Below, piece after piece: positions 48,547 through 60,300 of a DNA stretch of 64,000 bases. The notes beneath the pieces were generated by a model. That model saw only the letters and a program-made list of their open reading frames with translations. It was not told where the DNA came from and searched no databases. Source of the stretch: Punica granatum (taxonomy: Eukaryota > Streptophyta > Magnoliopsida > Myrtales > Lythraceae); contig NC_045130.1 in the NCBI RefSeq assembly GCF_007655135.1, forward strand, positions 24,433,363 to 24,497,362, written 5' to 3'. The position numbers and the translations under genes were made by a program. How positions within the stretch are numbered: position 1 is the first letter of the stretch; each line of letters starts with the position of its first letter.

Positions 48547-48993
48547 AGCAATAAAGTGCTAAGCCGAGGCCCGTGGAAAGCAGTAAAGTGCTAGGCCGAG
48601 GCCCGTGGAAAGCAGTAAAGTGCTAGGCCGAGGCTCGTGGAAAGCAGTAAAGTGCTAGGCCCGAGCCCGTGGAAAGCATTAAATGCTAGGCCGAGACCCG
48701 TGGAAAACAGTAAAATGCTAGGCCGGAGCCCGTGGAAAGCTGTAAAGTGCTAGGCCGAGGCCCGTGGAAAGTAGTAAAGTGCTAGGCCGAGGCCCGTAGA
48801 AAGCAGTAAAGTGCTAGGCCGGAGCCCGTGGAAAGCTGTAAAGTGCTAGGCCGAAGCCCGTGGAAAACAGTAAAGTGCTAGGCCGAGGCCCGTGGAAAAC
48901 AGTAAAGTGCTAGGCCGAAACCCGTGGAAAGTTGTAAAGTGCTAGGCCGAAACCCGTGGAAAGCTGTAAAATGCTAGGCTGAGGCCCGTGGAA
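48547..48993. repeat. 32-bp tandem repeat, 14 copies, in the 3' untranslated region of the Ogre-like element
   Basis: Thirteen units of 32 bp and one of 31 bp fill exactly 447 bases. The shared core is AAAGTGCTAGGCCGAGGC plus CCGTGGAA. Variant positions recur between nonadjacent units (AGCAG/AGCTG/AACAG start; GAGGCC/GGAGCC/GAAACC middle). It lies between the pol stub and the polypurine tract. Confidence 0.95.
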
Positions 48994-49573
48994 AGCATAG
49001 GGAATGTGGGAGCAGAGTGTTGAAAGAAAAGCAGTTTGCTTGATGTCGAGTCGGGGTTATGAGCGGCCGACGTAGGTTGCCGATCATTGCGCACCGGGCG
49101 ACCCCCCATAAGACCCTCTTCTTGATTCGAGATTGCGACCTGCCGCATGAGGCAGAAGTGAGCCCGCTAAGGGGGAGACGCCCCCTAGGGTTCTATGCCG
49201 TATCTGCACACAGACGAACAATAGCTAACGGTGGGTATCAGCCGCGTAAAACCACTGAAATTGCGATGTGTACAAGAGATCTATGTAAAGATGTTTCAGG
49301 GATTCCAACTAGATGACCGTTTGAGGGTGGCCGTGTCCCTGAAAGAGAAAGGCTTTTCGTAGAACGGGCATGGCCCGCGGAGTGTACGCATAAAGGTAAA
49401 GGGAGGGATCTTTTGAGATCCTCCAAATCAAGGATACGACGATTCGACCCCATTTCGAGGCGTGTCTTGAACCCGAAGAGTCGAAGAGAGTTTGCTTGCG
49501 TCGAAGACTGCCGAACCACTACTCGTTGTAGCTTCACGTGAAGTGCTGCTGTTCTTTCGTGGTCAAGTCGGTA

Positions 49574-49880
49574 GTTGCCCCTAATTTTTGCCTAGGCCAC
49601 GAGATGCGTGACGACCTAGCGGGGTATTTTATTTGACTTTTCTCACATAAATGCTCACATTTTGCTACGATCGCCCATGTTCGGGTCCGATCGCACCTCT
49701 CGGTTTCTCTAACTTTTGCCTAGACCGCCCTTTGCGGGTTTTCAGCCTAGCGAGGAATTGATTTGTGCTCCCCTTTTGCTACGACTCCCCTTTGCGGGAT
49801 TTTAAGTTGTGCCCCTCGTTCCCTAACTTTTGTCTAGGCCGCCTCAAGGAGGTTTTCGACCTAGCGGGAAAATTATTCTT
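49574..49880. repeat. Degenerate ~100-bp repeat with CCTAG-type inverted motifs
   Basis: The pattern TTTTGCCTAGRCCGCC ... GGGTTTTCRRCCTAGCG recurs about three times (near 49585, 49717 and 49827), with a weaker fourth near 49660. Each occurrence pairs a CCTAGGCC-like box with a CCTAGCG-like box. It is noncoding and lies inside the Ogre-like element downstream of pol. Confidence 0.6.
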
Positions 49881-50051
49881 TTTCTCTCTCAAGTATCCTT
49901 GGACGAGAAGAATTGAATGGACAGGGCACGTGCGGGAAAAAATAGAAAATGTGATGAGGTGAAACGACACGGAGCCCAAAGGGAAACAGAGGAAGATAAG
50001 GGCCTGGAATTTGCGAGAACGTAAAGAAATCGCCAGATGACAAGGAGGTCA

Positions 50052-50120
50052 TTAAGGGTAGTACTTCTTAAGGGCATCGGTGTTGACCGGGAGCGCATTT
50101 TCGGTCCCGTCAATTGGCAA
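50052..50120 (-). pseudogene. C-terminal stub of the deleted integrase
   Basis: In the +1 frame relative to RT/RNase H, the minus strand encodes IDGTENALPVNTDALKKYYP followed by a stop at 50052. Tat/Ogre polyproteins typically end in such a PVN-D--KKYY stretch. It lies directly against the end of the second RNase H, so about a kilobase or more of integrase coding sequence appears to have been lost with a frame change. The family match is from memory. Confidence 0.55.
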
Positions 50121-52363
50121 ATGTCGGGCATTGGCCGGTTTGCAGAAATTGTTTGACGTCCTCGTACCATGGTTGTTCATCGGTCGCCTCGATTGCTTTG
50201 CAATGAGCCAGGCCTTTGGCAATCTCGATCTCAAGTGGCTCGATGAGGTTTTCTTTTGTGATGCTCACCATTGATGCCAGTGTCGCAAGTGCGTCTGCAA
50301 ACTGATTCTTGATGCGTGGCGTGTATGTGAACGAAATTTTCTCGAAGTTCTCCGCTAACTCCTCGAGATACTCGTGGTATGGTACTAGCTTTGCGTCTTT
50401 CGTCTTCCATTGCCCTAGTATCTGGAAGATTGTGAGCATTGAATCTCCGAACACTTCTAGCTCCTTCACCTTGAAATCGATCGCCGCTTGCAGGCCAAGG
50501 ATGCATGCCTCGTATTCGGCCACGTTGTTGGTGCAGTGAAAATCGACTTTTGCTGCAATCGGATAATAACGTCCATCCGGGGATATCAGCACTGCGCCGA
50601 TACCAGAACCGGTGGAATTCACTGCGCCGTCGAAGTACATCTTCCACGTGGTCCCATCCTCCTCCTCATCCACTTGGAGGATCCCTTCGTCTGGAAAGTC
50701 GGAGTTGATTGGTGTGTCATCCTCAATTGGAAATTCCGCCAAATGGTCTGCAATTGCTTGCCCCTTGACTGATGTGCGGGGTACGTACTCGATGTCATAC
50801 TCCGTCAGTTGACAGCGCCACTTTGCGATGCTCCTCATGGAGGATGGGCTACCAAGTAGATATTTCAGGGGATCCGCTTTTGACAGCAAGCGGATAGTGT
50901 GATAGAGAGTGTATTGTCGAAGTCTCTGCATGACCCACACCAGCGCGCAACACATCTTCTCGATCTCCAGATAATTGGATTCCCCTTCAGTAAACTTCTT
51001 GCTCAGATAGTAGATGGCATGTTCTGCGCGTGTGAACTCATCCTCTTGCCCCAACATGCACCCCAAGGATTGCTGGCGCACCGTCAGGTAACGAATGAGA
51101 GGTCGACCTTGTATGGGCGGGACCAACCCCGGCGACTGAACTAAGTATGTCTTAATATCGTCAAAGGCCTTCTGGCAGTCGTCGTCCCATTCAATTGCTG
51201 CATTTTTACGAAGCAGCCGGAAGAGGGGTTGACACTTATCTGATAGGTTCGTGATGAAACGCGCGATGTAGTTCAGTCGTCCTAAGAAGCTCCGTACCTC
51301 GCGCACTGTTGATGGCGGAGGTAGCTCCCTAATCACTTTCACCTTATCAAGATCGACCTCGATGCCTCGCTCGCTGACCACAAATCCGAGCAGTTTTCCG
51401 GATTTCGCGCTGAATGTGCACTTGGCCGGGTTGAGCCTAAGCTTGTACTTCTTGAGACGTTTGAAGAGACGCCTCAGATTGACGAGGCGATCCTCTCCCT
51501 CCTTGGACTTAGCGATCATGTCGTCGACGTAGACCTCGATCTCCTTATGCATCATGTCGTGGAAGAGCGTGATCATTGCCCGTTGGTAGGTAGCCCCGGC
51601 ATTTTTGAGACCGAAGGGCATGACCTTGTAGCAAAATGTGCCCCACATCGTGATGAAAGTCGTTTTGATCTTGTCCTTTTCGGCCATCCAGATTTGGTTA
51701 TACCCCGAAAAACCATCCATGAAGGAGAACTGATTGTGGCGCGTGGTGTTGTCGACCAAGACGTCGATGTGAGGCAGAGGGAAGTTGTCTTTAGGACTAG
51801 CCTTGTTGAGGTCCCGGTAGTCGACGCAAACCCTGACCCTTCCGTCCTTCTTTTCCATGGGCACGATGTTTGCCACCCATTCAGAGTAATTGCAGACTTC
51901 TAAGAATCCCGCGTCTATCTGCTTGACGACTTCCTCCTTGATGCGGAGGAGGAGGCCGGCTCGCTGCCGTCGTAGGTGCTGCCGTTTGGGCGGGAAGTTC
52001 TCTGTATTGAGCGGAAGAAAGTGCTTGACTATGGATGGATCTAAGCCCGGCATATAAGCGTAGGACCAGGCGAAGACCTCTTGGTACTCCTTTAGAAAAT
52101 CGATCATCTGGGCTCGTTGTGTTGGATCAAGGCCCGTCCCGATTTTTAGCATGCGGGGTTCCTCTTCAGTGCCCACGTTGATTTCTTCTGTCGGCTCGAC
52201 TGAGGTGAGTTGACGGGTCTCGAGGCAGTGCAAACTCTCCTCTATCTCGTGCACTCGACCGTCCTCATTGAGCCCTTCCCCGAAGTATATGGGTTGGGGC
52301 TCTTCGAGGAGTTCTTCGGATGGGTTCGAATTGACACGTCGAAGATTTGGATTCGAGTGGAGC
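50110..52363 (-). pseudogene. pol of the Ogre-like element: reverse transcriptase, RNase H and second RNase H; integrase missing
   Basis: Open from the intron acceptor at 52363 to a TAA at 50110. Numbered from the GTG at 52254 (714 residues): RT with VCVDYRDLNKASPKDNFPLP (142-161), FMDGFSGYNQI (178-188) and YVDD (242-245). The usual retroelement RNase H follows (about 383-500), but the Asp expected near RYLTVRQQSLG is absent. A second RNase H (about 537-660) has D542 (YFDG), E580 (NNVAEYEA), D604 (GDSML) and D654 (FADALA), so it can supply the activity. This dual arrangement marks the Tat lineage. The frame then ends abruptly at FLQTGQCPTFAN; no HHCC zinc finger or DDE integrase follows. Confidence 0.9.
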
Positions 52364-52572
52364 CTGGAAATTTAAATGAGTCGTCTTAGAAACAGTTAAA
52401 GTGCTGCGAATGAGTAAGAGAGAAGAGAACGAAGGAGACGCGGAAATTCAAAAATTCATTTAGGGATTTCATTGATAGTATGAACGTGAAACCATAACAA
52501 AATCCCTCTTCCGTCGTGCGGCTTATGACTATGCCAACACGCGGGAAACATCGTATACATAGGTGGCCTTAC
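52364..52572 (-). other. Predicted intron between gag and RT in the Ogre-like element
   Basis: On the minus strand the donor GTAAGG (from 52572) and the acceptor AAATTTCCAG (ending at 52364) are separated by a T-rich tract. Removing these 209 bases joins GT + G into Val and keeps the gag frame open into RT (ADV then LHSNPNLRRVNSNPSEELL). Without splicing, the frame stops at a TAA overlapping the donor. Ogre elements are known to carry an intron at this place. Confidence 0.75.
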
Positions 52573-55030
52573 ACATCGGCGATCACAGCCGAATAGCGCG
52601 AGACTGAGGTCCAGTTGTCAAGCTCCTCGTTCTCCTGCGCGAGGCGGATGTGAACCCCTGAGGGAGTCTCCTCGGTGACGGTGCACACGGCTGGCAGAGC
52701 GTCAGGCGCGTTGTCAGAATCCGAGGAAGGGTAGTCAAGAGTGTCATCGACGATGTGCGGCGGTTCGGGGAAGAAATGGGAGGGCGGGAGGACCGTGATG
52801 CCCCTGTTGCCCCTGCGAGCTTCGACGATCTCGTAGCAGGAGGGGGAAGGGTATTCTTGTTCACTCTCGTCCCCCCCTAAGGTGCAAATGCTGATCATAT
52901 TAATAGAGGGTCCTGAGCTCGACCCATGATCAGGGAGGGGATTGGCTTGCACATTCTGGGGCCTCACAGCATTGAACGAGAGCACCTTCGCATCGATCAT
53001 CTCTTGGATTCTTTCACGTAACCTCCAGCAGTTATCCAAGGTATGCCCCGACGCATCCTTATGATATTCACAACGCTTGCTCTAGTCTTGGATAGTTGGA
53101 TCGAAGTTAGGGCCGGGCGCTATTGTTCCGATCTTGTCGCCCGCATGGAGTTGCCGGTATATGTGGGAGAGCGAGACCGGCAAGGGTGCGTACTGCCTAC
53201 GCGGTCGCGGTTGTGCTATGCCGCCCTGTTGACCTTGCGGGGGTGGGACCTATTGCATCGGCTGAGGAGCTCTCGAAGCCGGGGGTCTGTACTGTTGGGC
53301 TTGAGGTGGAGCGGGAGTATAATGGTGGACGACCAGTTGTGAGGTTGTAGGTAGTGGAGTCGGTGAAGCTGAATAGTAGATAGGTTGAGTAGGAGGTTGA
53401 GGCTGATAATGCGTCGCCGGCGAAGCGTAGGCGGCAATAGAAGGCGGTGCAGGCGTGAAATTCACCGAATACTGTTGAGATCCCGCATGCGCTGAATTAA
53501 CGGCATTAACCGAGACTTCTTTCCCTCTTCTTCCGCCGGAAGAGGTCGCCGCTGCAGGGGTCTTCTTCGAGAACTCCTCTCCCATTCCCTTCGTAGGGCC
53601 TTCAAGTCTCCCCAACTTGATGCCAAGGTCCACTTGTTTCCCGGCCATGATTATTTCCGAGAAAGTGGACTTGTGGCCCATAAGGTGCGAGTAATAGACC
53701 CCTTTGAGGGTCCCATGGAACATCTGAATTTGCTGCGCCTCGCAAATTGGGGGGTAGTGTTTTGCCGCCTCCGATCGCCAATTCGTGGCGTATTCTTCGA
53801 ATTTCTATCCCTCCGCCATTTCCATCGTGCTCAACTCGAGGAAGGACGGAGGTGTCTCCATGTTGTATTGGTACTGCTCAACGAATCTCTTAGATAGTTC
53901 GGCCCAAGAAGGAATGTCCTCAGCCTGGAGGGACATAAACCAATTCAGGGCAGGACCCGATAAACTCTCCTGGAAAGAGGCGACCACGAACTGCTCGTAG
54001 TCCTAATAGTTGAGCATCTTCGCGCGGTAATGGCGGAGGTGGTGTCGCGGGTCTTTAGTCCCATCATACTTTTGGAACTCGGGTACTTTGACCTTAGGGG
54101 GTAGCTGCATGCCGGGGAAGAGAGACGAATCCAGGTAGCTCGTGCTGTGGCGGGGGTCACTAGCCTGAAGGGCCCTGATGGTTTCCTCCATTTTCTTTAT
54201 CCTCCTTTCCTGTTCAGTCTCTGCCTTAGGGAGGAAGTGTGTTGGTGGAGCAAAGGGTACCGCATGGATTGGCGTACCCGATTCTGGAAATGTGGTGTTT
54301 ATGGGAGGTGGGGCTTGGTAGAGGAAGCCAATATGGGATTGTGGAGCTTGAGAAGGGAAATGTTCAGTCATGTGTGCCGATGCGTGGGTGGTCGGTGGTG
54401 GGACTGTGCATATCGGGGCCGGGGCCAACGTGGAGACAGGTGGGGGCACGGACATGGGCAGTCCTGATATTGCCGTTGGTCGGAAGGGGCGATCGCCGGA
54501 GCATCAGACGGTTGAGGGAAAGCGGGCGGTACTGGGAGATTGCTAACCAGATAGGTCGCCGGTATATGCGCTGTCGTTGGGGCGGGTGCATCTCCGCTCT
54601 CCTGAGCAAAGGTCGGCAAGACCCATGGATTTGGGTCGACCGTTGGCCCGTACCCCGGAGGCGGGGTAGAGCTTGACGAAGCACGGTTTGGGCCTTTGAA
54701 AAGGGCCATGAACTCGGCCATGTTGGTGGCCATGTCAGCGGCTAGTTGATTGACCGTGCCCTCGAGCGCTGCAATGCGCGCGTTATCATCGGGTATGGAT
54801 GGCACCTGCACTGCCGGTGGTGGAACTCGAGGAAGAGGTGCCCCTGAATACGCCGGGGGTGTGCCTGAGGAAGCAGGTGGTGGAAGATGGGTCGAGGGAG
54901 CTCCATGATGTGCCAGTGGTACGCCTGCGGGGGTCAACGGTGGTGGCGCATGCATCGTTGGTGGTTGAGAATGAACCGGTGTCGGTGGTGTATTCTCCTC
55001 GAAGACAGCGAGTTGATTTTCTTTCGCCAT
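52573..55030 (-). pseudogene. gag of the Ogre-like element, broken; protease core missing
   Basis: Starts at ATG 55030 (MAKENQLAVFEENT), with a Pro-rich N-terminal part. A frameshift lies near 54370-54460. The new frame then carries the capsid-like region (KVPEFQKYDGTKDPRHHL, SLSGPALNWFMSL, FVEQYQYN, FEEYATNWRSEAAKHYPP), interrupted by in-frame TAG codons at 54003, 53805, 53250 and 53082. A zinc-knuckle-like stretch (CEYHKDASGHTLDNCWRL, near 53000-53080) follows, then NPLPDHGSSSGPSINMI. In intact relatives an aspartic protease with a D(T/N)G motif comes next; here the frame passes to the pre-intron LDNW motif with no such motif, so the protease appears deleted. The frame runs into the splice donor at 52572. 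Confidence 0.8.
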
Positions 55031-55337
55031 TCTTAACTGAAAGCGAGTGGGATACCGGTGCTGCGCCAGTTATAGTTACCTGTATCAACAAGTGTGTAAA
55101 TTGCAGCGCAAGCGAGTTACGTTTAAAATGGAATAATGAATAAGGGGATAATGTGCATGAGATGCATGGATTTGAAAACTAATGCTGTCACTCGCATTGA
55201 TTCAAAAGGGTTTCAAGATACAATGCAATTTTTAAGAAACAAGCCTTAAGTCATTCTTCCATCGCGCTCAGGGTACGAGTGACTGTTGCCGTGGAGAGCA
55301 CCGATTCAAGTGAAGACCTGGTGGAGGCGTCTATCCT

Positions 55338-56826
55338 AAGGGGTGAGTGGACCTCCACGGGCTCTCTTCCTGAACCTCTCTAAGGCGACATTCGCTCGTG
55401 CCAGCTCCTACTCGCGCCTCTGCAGCTCGGCGCGGGCCTGGGCGAGCTCTCTCTGTAATTGCCGCTGATCCGCAAGCTGCTCGTCTTTCTCTGCGACTTC
55501 CCGACGAAGGTGATCTCTCTCGGCCCTGAGGTTAGCAAGCTCCGCTTGGATGGCCACGTTCGGGGTGAGAGATGCTCCCGTTGGTCCGTTATCTTCAGCT
55601 CGTGGAGAGTCGGTGGAATCCTTGTGTGTTGTAGGACCCCACCGATAGAAACGGAGGACATATTCCTCGGTAGCCTGGAAATCCTGTTCTTCAAGGGTTG
55701 GATGCTCGGGGAAATACGGACTCTCGATGACCACGGTTCGCCACGCGTCCAAAACCCGTTCGATGTCTCTTTGGCGATCCACGGATGTCTGATCCTCCCA
55801 CCAAGTGTGTTCGAATTTAGCCCATGCCATGTCCTCGGGGATTGTCTGCAGGCTACCAAACTGCCTCATCACTAGCGCCGGGAAATATGTGGTGGACCCC
55901 GCATGACTTACGAGTGGTACTCCATTAAAATCAAGGCACCTAAGGGCCGCGGGTCCGGGTGGCATCCACGCGGCTCGCCACTTAAAGCCCCTAGGTGGTA
56001 TTTCGCAAAAAATTTTGATCCACTCGGAAATCTTGCGTTTTTCCACGCGCACGAGGGACAGCAATCGAGAAATGATCGACTCCGGACCATTAAAATACAT
56101 AACCGGGCGCACTAAACCGAAGGGGTTTGCATGACTTTGAAACCAAATTTGTAAAAGGATGGGGGATCCTCTCATTCTTCGGTCGCGTGTTCTCAAAACA
56201 CGGTCGAGGGACCGAACGGTCTCAGCCACAAGGGCTACCTCGTAACCGCGCCCTCCGACCACTTGGAGGACAACGCTGGCCAATGCCGCATCGATGAGAC
56301 TATGCGAGCGAGGGAATAAGAGGGTTCCAAAGATTAGCAATAGAACAGCATGACACAAATCCTTTCGAAGAAAATCCCCTTGGACCCTATGCGCTCGGAA
56401 CTCAATAAAAAGGAGGAGTTTTTCGATTGCAATCTCCGTGCTGCCGGAGTATGCGAGTTCAACATTCAAACGGGTCGTAGGAACCCCGAGTAGGCGTGAG
56501 ACTAGGGTTGGTCGGGTGGTGTGAAAGTTGGGTTCTACAATGCCGTGGACAACTGCAGTCCGACCGATGAGTGTCCGGTACTCCTCGATGGTTGGCGTGA
56601 GCTCGGTACCCTGTATGTCGAAGACGGCGCGACTTGGGTTCCAGAATGCGATGGCGGCCTCGAGGAAATTCCAATCTACACGTCGTGTGGCCAAAAAGGG
56701 AACATCTCCTACGAATACAGCGATATAGTGGCGGTCGACCGGGCGTAGCGCTGTCCATATGCGGGCAATCTCCTCGAGTGGCGGTGTGACTCTATCGAGG
56801 CGCGGACAGGAGAATGAGTGCGCCAT
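55338..56826 (-). pseudogene. Extra ORF upstream of gag (DUF7745 / plant-mobile-domain-like) in the Ogre-like element
   Basis: An open frame of 472 residues runs from ATG 56826 to a TAG at 55408-55410. The same frame continues 23 more codons to a second stop at 55336-55338, so the first TAG looks like a truncating mutation within the coiled-coil tail. The N-terminal part (ALRPVDRHYIAVFVGDVPFL, DWNFLEAAIAFWNP) resembles the DUF7745 type of proteins carried by plant retroelements; this is recognition from memory, not a search. Residues about 425-472 are Glu/Arg/Gln-rich and likely a coiled coil. The function of this ORF in Ogre elements is unknown. Confidence 0.7.
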
Positions 56827-57376
56827 CCCTTACCAAGATGAAAGGAAGATCGACTTAAGACTCATCAATAGGAATGACATCCTAATTTTGAAAATTTACA
56901 TGATGCATGCTTGCGAAAATGTAAATGCCCACGGCTTAATTCATGATACAAGATACATGTACATCGCTCTTGAAACAAAAAAGATTCAAATTGGCACGCA
57001 GGCCGACTCGATGGACTGTTGTCGGAGGATGGCATGGGAGCATAGTACGATGCATGGTTTCGGTATTACAGGGACCGTGCTACGTAAGGATGGGGGCTCC
57101 CGAATCAAGGGTGTCAATTCATTGAAATCGAGCGGGGATCTTTGGGGGCCTAATTGACGATCCAACCGTGCGACGTACCCTTACTCGGAACCCCTATTTA
57201 ACCTATGCTCCTATTACCGGTCGTGGGACGCGACCCATAGGTACCTAGAAGCTAATATGATATGCAATGCATGTACGGGAAATAAAAGTGCGTTAAGTAG
57301 ATAAGCGGGAAATGCGGAAAACGGTAAATAAACAAGCAAACAAAGCAAGCGGGAACGAACCCGAACTCTCTAAGTA

Positions 57377-57394
57377 TCCCCAGTGGAGTCGCCA
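57377..57394 (-). promoter_or_regulatory. Primer-binding site of the Ogre-like element
   Basis: On the minus strand TGGCGACTCCACTGGGGA lies three bases inside the 5' LTR. It starts with TGG, as a site complementary to a tRNA CCA end should. Ogre/Tat elements commonly use a tRNA-Arg primer; which tRNA is used here was not checked. Confidence 0.75.
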
Positions 57395-57397
57395 AGC

Positions 57398-60300
57398 TGT
57401 GCGCACCCGAATTTAATCTCGTTGGGGCACGCATGCGCGCGCCTAAGCAACGCGGCTTGGGAGTGTCCACCTTCCCGGGGACGCGCGACGGACGCACGTG
57501 AGAAGTAGTCCCCACTTGCCATTTTACGACCCGAAGGTCGAGGGCCGACAAGTTACCCGGGTCTAGGGGTACGGGGTACACCTAATTGCTAAGGCATATG
57601 GTCTGCGAAACCCGAGGTTCCGAATTCGGGGGTTCTGTTACATGCGAGCCTATATCTCGCATGCCCTATCGGTACTCTAGCTTGTCTAGGCTTGCCATTT
57701 TAATTTAATTACCGCTTAATTAAGTTCCGCTCATCTTACGCGTTTTGACACCATAAATTCGAAGGAACACTCCAACCGTCCACTCTCCGACCGGGATTCT
57801 TACATGAATAAATATACAACATAAATCCTTACATTGTCCTCTCGAATAAAAAAACGCAAATTACAACAACTGAATCCCGGTCGGTTCGCGTTCGGTTATT
57901 ATTCCACTCGTGCTCACCGTGTGGTTTGACAAGACCGAAATTGAAATTAAGATGCGCGCTCAGTGTTAGGGGAATTGGACCTCATGATCTACGATTGGGG
58001 CGTTGGACCCCCTATGAATCGTGCCCTAAAGGATCTGGCTCGATCCGCATAACAAACAAGTGCAAGAATGTTAACGAGCGGACATAAATAAACAAACAAT
58101 GGGGTTTTGTTATTGCCAAATTTACGTGAATTAACCAATTATTAACCGGGGTATCTTGGCATACAAATCCTACCCTAAAGCAAACAAAGTGGGTACAAGG
58201 TGTGAATCGATCAAGGATCGCCTCGGGAAGGTATTTTGCATTTGGCATTATTTTCCGAGGACTTGACATACGTGACGTCTGTTGTCAAGTCTTGTGTTTG
58301 TGGATTGCTTTTAGGATTATTCTATATTGTGACACTACGGTTGTTTTAAGTTATTACCGAATATGGATTCCGCTCGTAAGTCCTAGAACTTAATGCCTAT
58401 CCCGCTATTGCCCGTTTTTGTCTTAACCAAGTATATAATTAATCCAGTATTTGTATTTTGAGCCAATCCACCCGAACTAACTACCCGAGACTATGCTAGA
58501 ATAATAAAAACCTCATCGATCGGATAGAGCGGGCTATGCAGATGAAGCTGCGCCTAGACAGGTAGCCCATCCCTACCCTAATACCGTAGTGTTTCTATTA
58601 TTCTAACCCTAGGGGTGTCTTTAAGTTGCAAATAGACGATTTTTCCCTTGAAGCGGAAATTATTTTCGGAAAAGAGAGATTACGCGGTGCGGGCCGCCTC
58701 GGCCTGTGACCAGCGCTAACCGATCCCCTGGACCTTCCAGGGTTGTCAAGAACCCCAGAAAGTCAAAAGATCGGTTAATCTATCCGGAAGTGATCTAAGA
58801 AGAACTTCCACGTCCCGACCTGGGTTTCCTGAAATCAGGTGATGCCTCGAGTCAAGACGCGCAAGTCCTTCCTAGACATCCATGTCACATCGAACTACGT
58901 GTCTCGGGTTTTACAAAATTTGCAAGTTTTGAGAAGGGCACCAACGCATGTTCGCAACCTATCGACGCGTGTTACCGGTTTATTACCAATTCGTACAAAA
59001 TTATTAGGGCCAAGTGAATTAATTAATCGCATGAACGTCTAATTATCCCGTTAGTGAAATTATTGATTAAATTAATTAATGTTTTGCCAAATGCTCTAAA
59101 TATTCGGGTTTCAGACCGTCGAGTCGATCATTGATGGACCGTCTGATTCGAATCCTAATTCCCGACCATCTTAGAATTTTTAAAAAATAATTTTAGGTCG
59201 AGTTTGCATAATTAACCCGATTCATGTGAGGTTTCGATTTAAACGATAATAAAGCATTTTAAGCACGGATCAAGAGCATATTACCACATCAAGCACGGCG
59301 AACATACAAATTTACATAACCGGTGCCGCCATGATCATGATAAACACATACAAACATACACACAAATATAATATCAACGAAATCGATAAAACGACACCGA
59401 TTCATGGAAAGCGGAAAATCATGCAAAGCACACACGTTGTCATGCCGTATACATATAATTACAGGAATAAAATATTTAAACATGGCACAAACGTTGTCGG
59501 TCGGTGATCCAAGTAGGAAAGGGCTAAATATCTTAAAAATGTCCAGGGGCTGATTTTAATGATTTTAAAAGAACAGGGACTTTTTTGAAAATTCGAATAA
59601 GGTTTTGGGGACTGATTTGAAAATTCTGAAAAATTGGGGACTGTGTAAGTATTACTGAAAATATCCCCAGGACTCCTTTGGAATGAGTCTGAAAGTCCGG
59701 GCTGATCTGAAAAGTGAAAAAAATATCCCAAGGACTGAACTGAAACGACACGAAAAGTTCCGGAACTGATTTAGAAAATTCTGAAAATTTTAAGGACTTA
59801 TCAGGAAATATTAAAATGGCCGGGGCTTTAACGGAAATAATTTTAAAATTCGGGGCGGATCTGAAAAAGGCGTAAATGGCCCCGGGACTAAACTTAAACA
59901 ACTTGAAAAGTTCCTTGGGATGCTTGAAAAATTCTGGAGATTTTAAGGACTGATCTGGGAATATTAAAATGGCCGGGACTTGACTGAAAATAATCTTTTA
60001 ATTCAGGGTAGATCTGAAAAAATAAAAATACGTCCTCTGGACTGAAATGAGACAAAATGAGAAGTTCGTAAAATTGAGTTCGGGACAAATCCGATCACCC
60101 ACACGACCCAATAACGCTCATTTCACATCATATTCATCCAAGCAAGCATAAACATTCAGAAAATGGAGCCCTAACATGCCACTAAGACGAGGATTTACCT
60201 AGTTCGAGAAGTTGCGGGGTGATTCTGTAAATAAGGAAAAATTTAAAAAATAAAAAAAAATACCGGAAGTTGGGCTGCTGAGGGAGATTGGGCCGAGCAG

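Noticed and set aside
48547..48993. CRISPR array
   Set aside because: Contiguous tandem units without spacers, in a plant retrotransposon.
55408..56826. The DUF7745-like ORF as a host gene
   Set aside because: It lies between the LTRs in the same strand and order as the extra ORF of Ogre elements.
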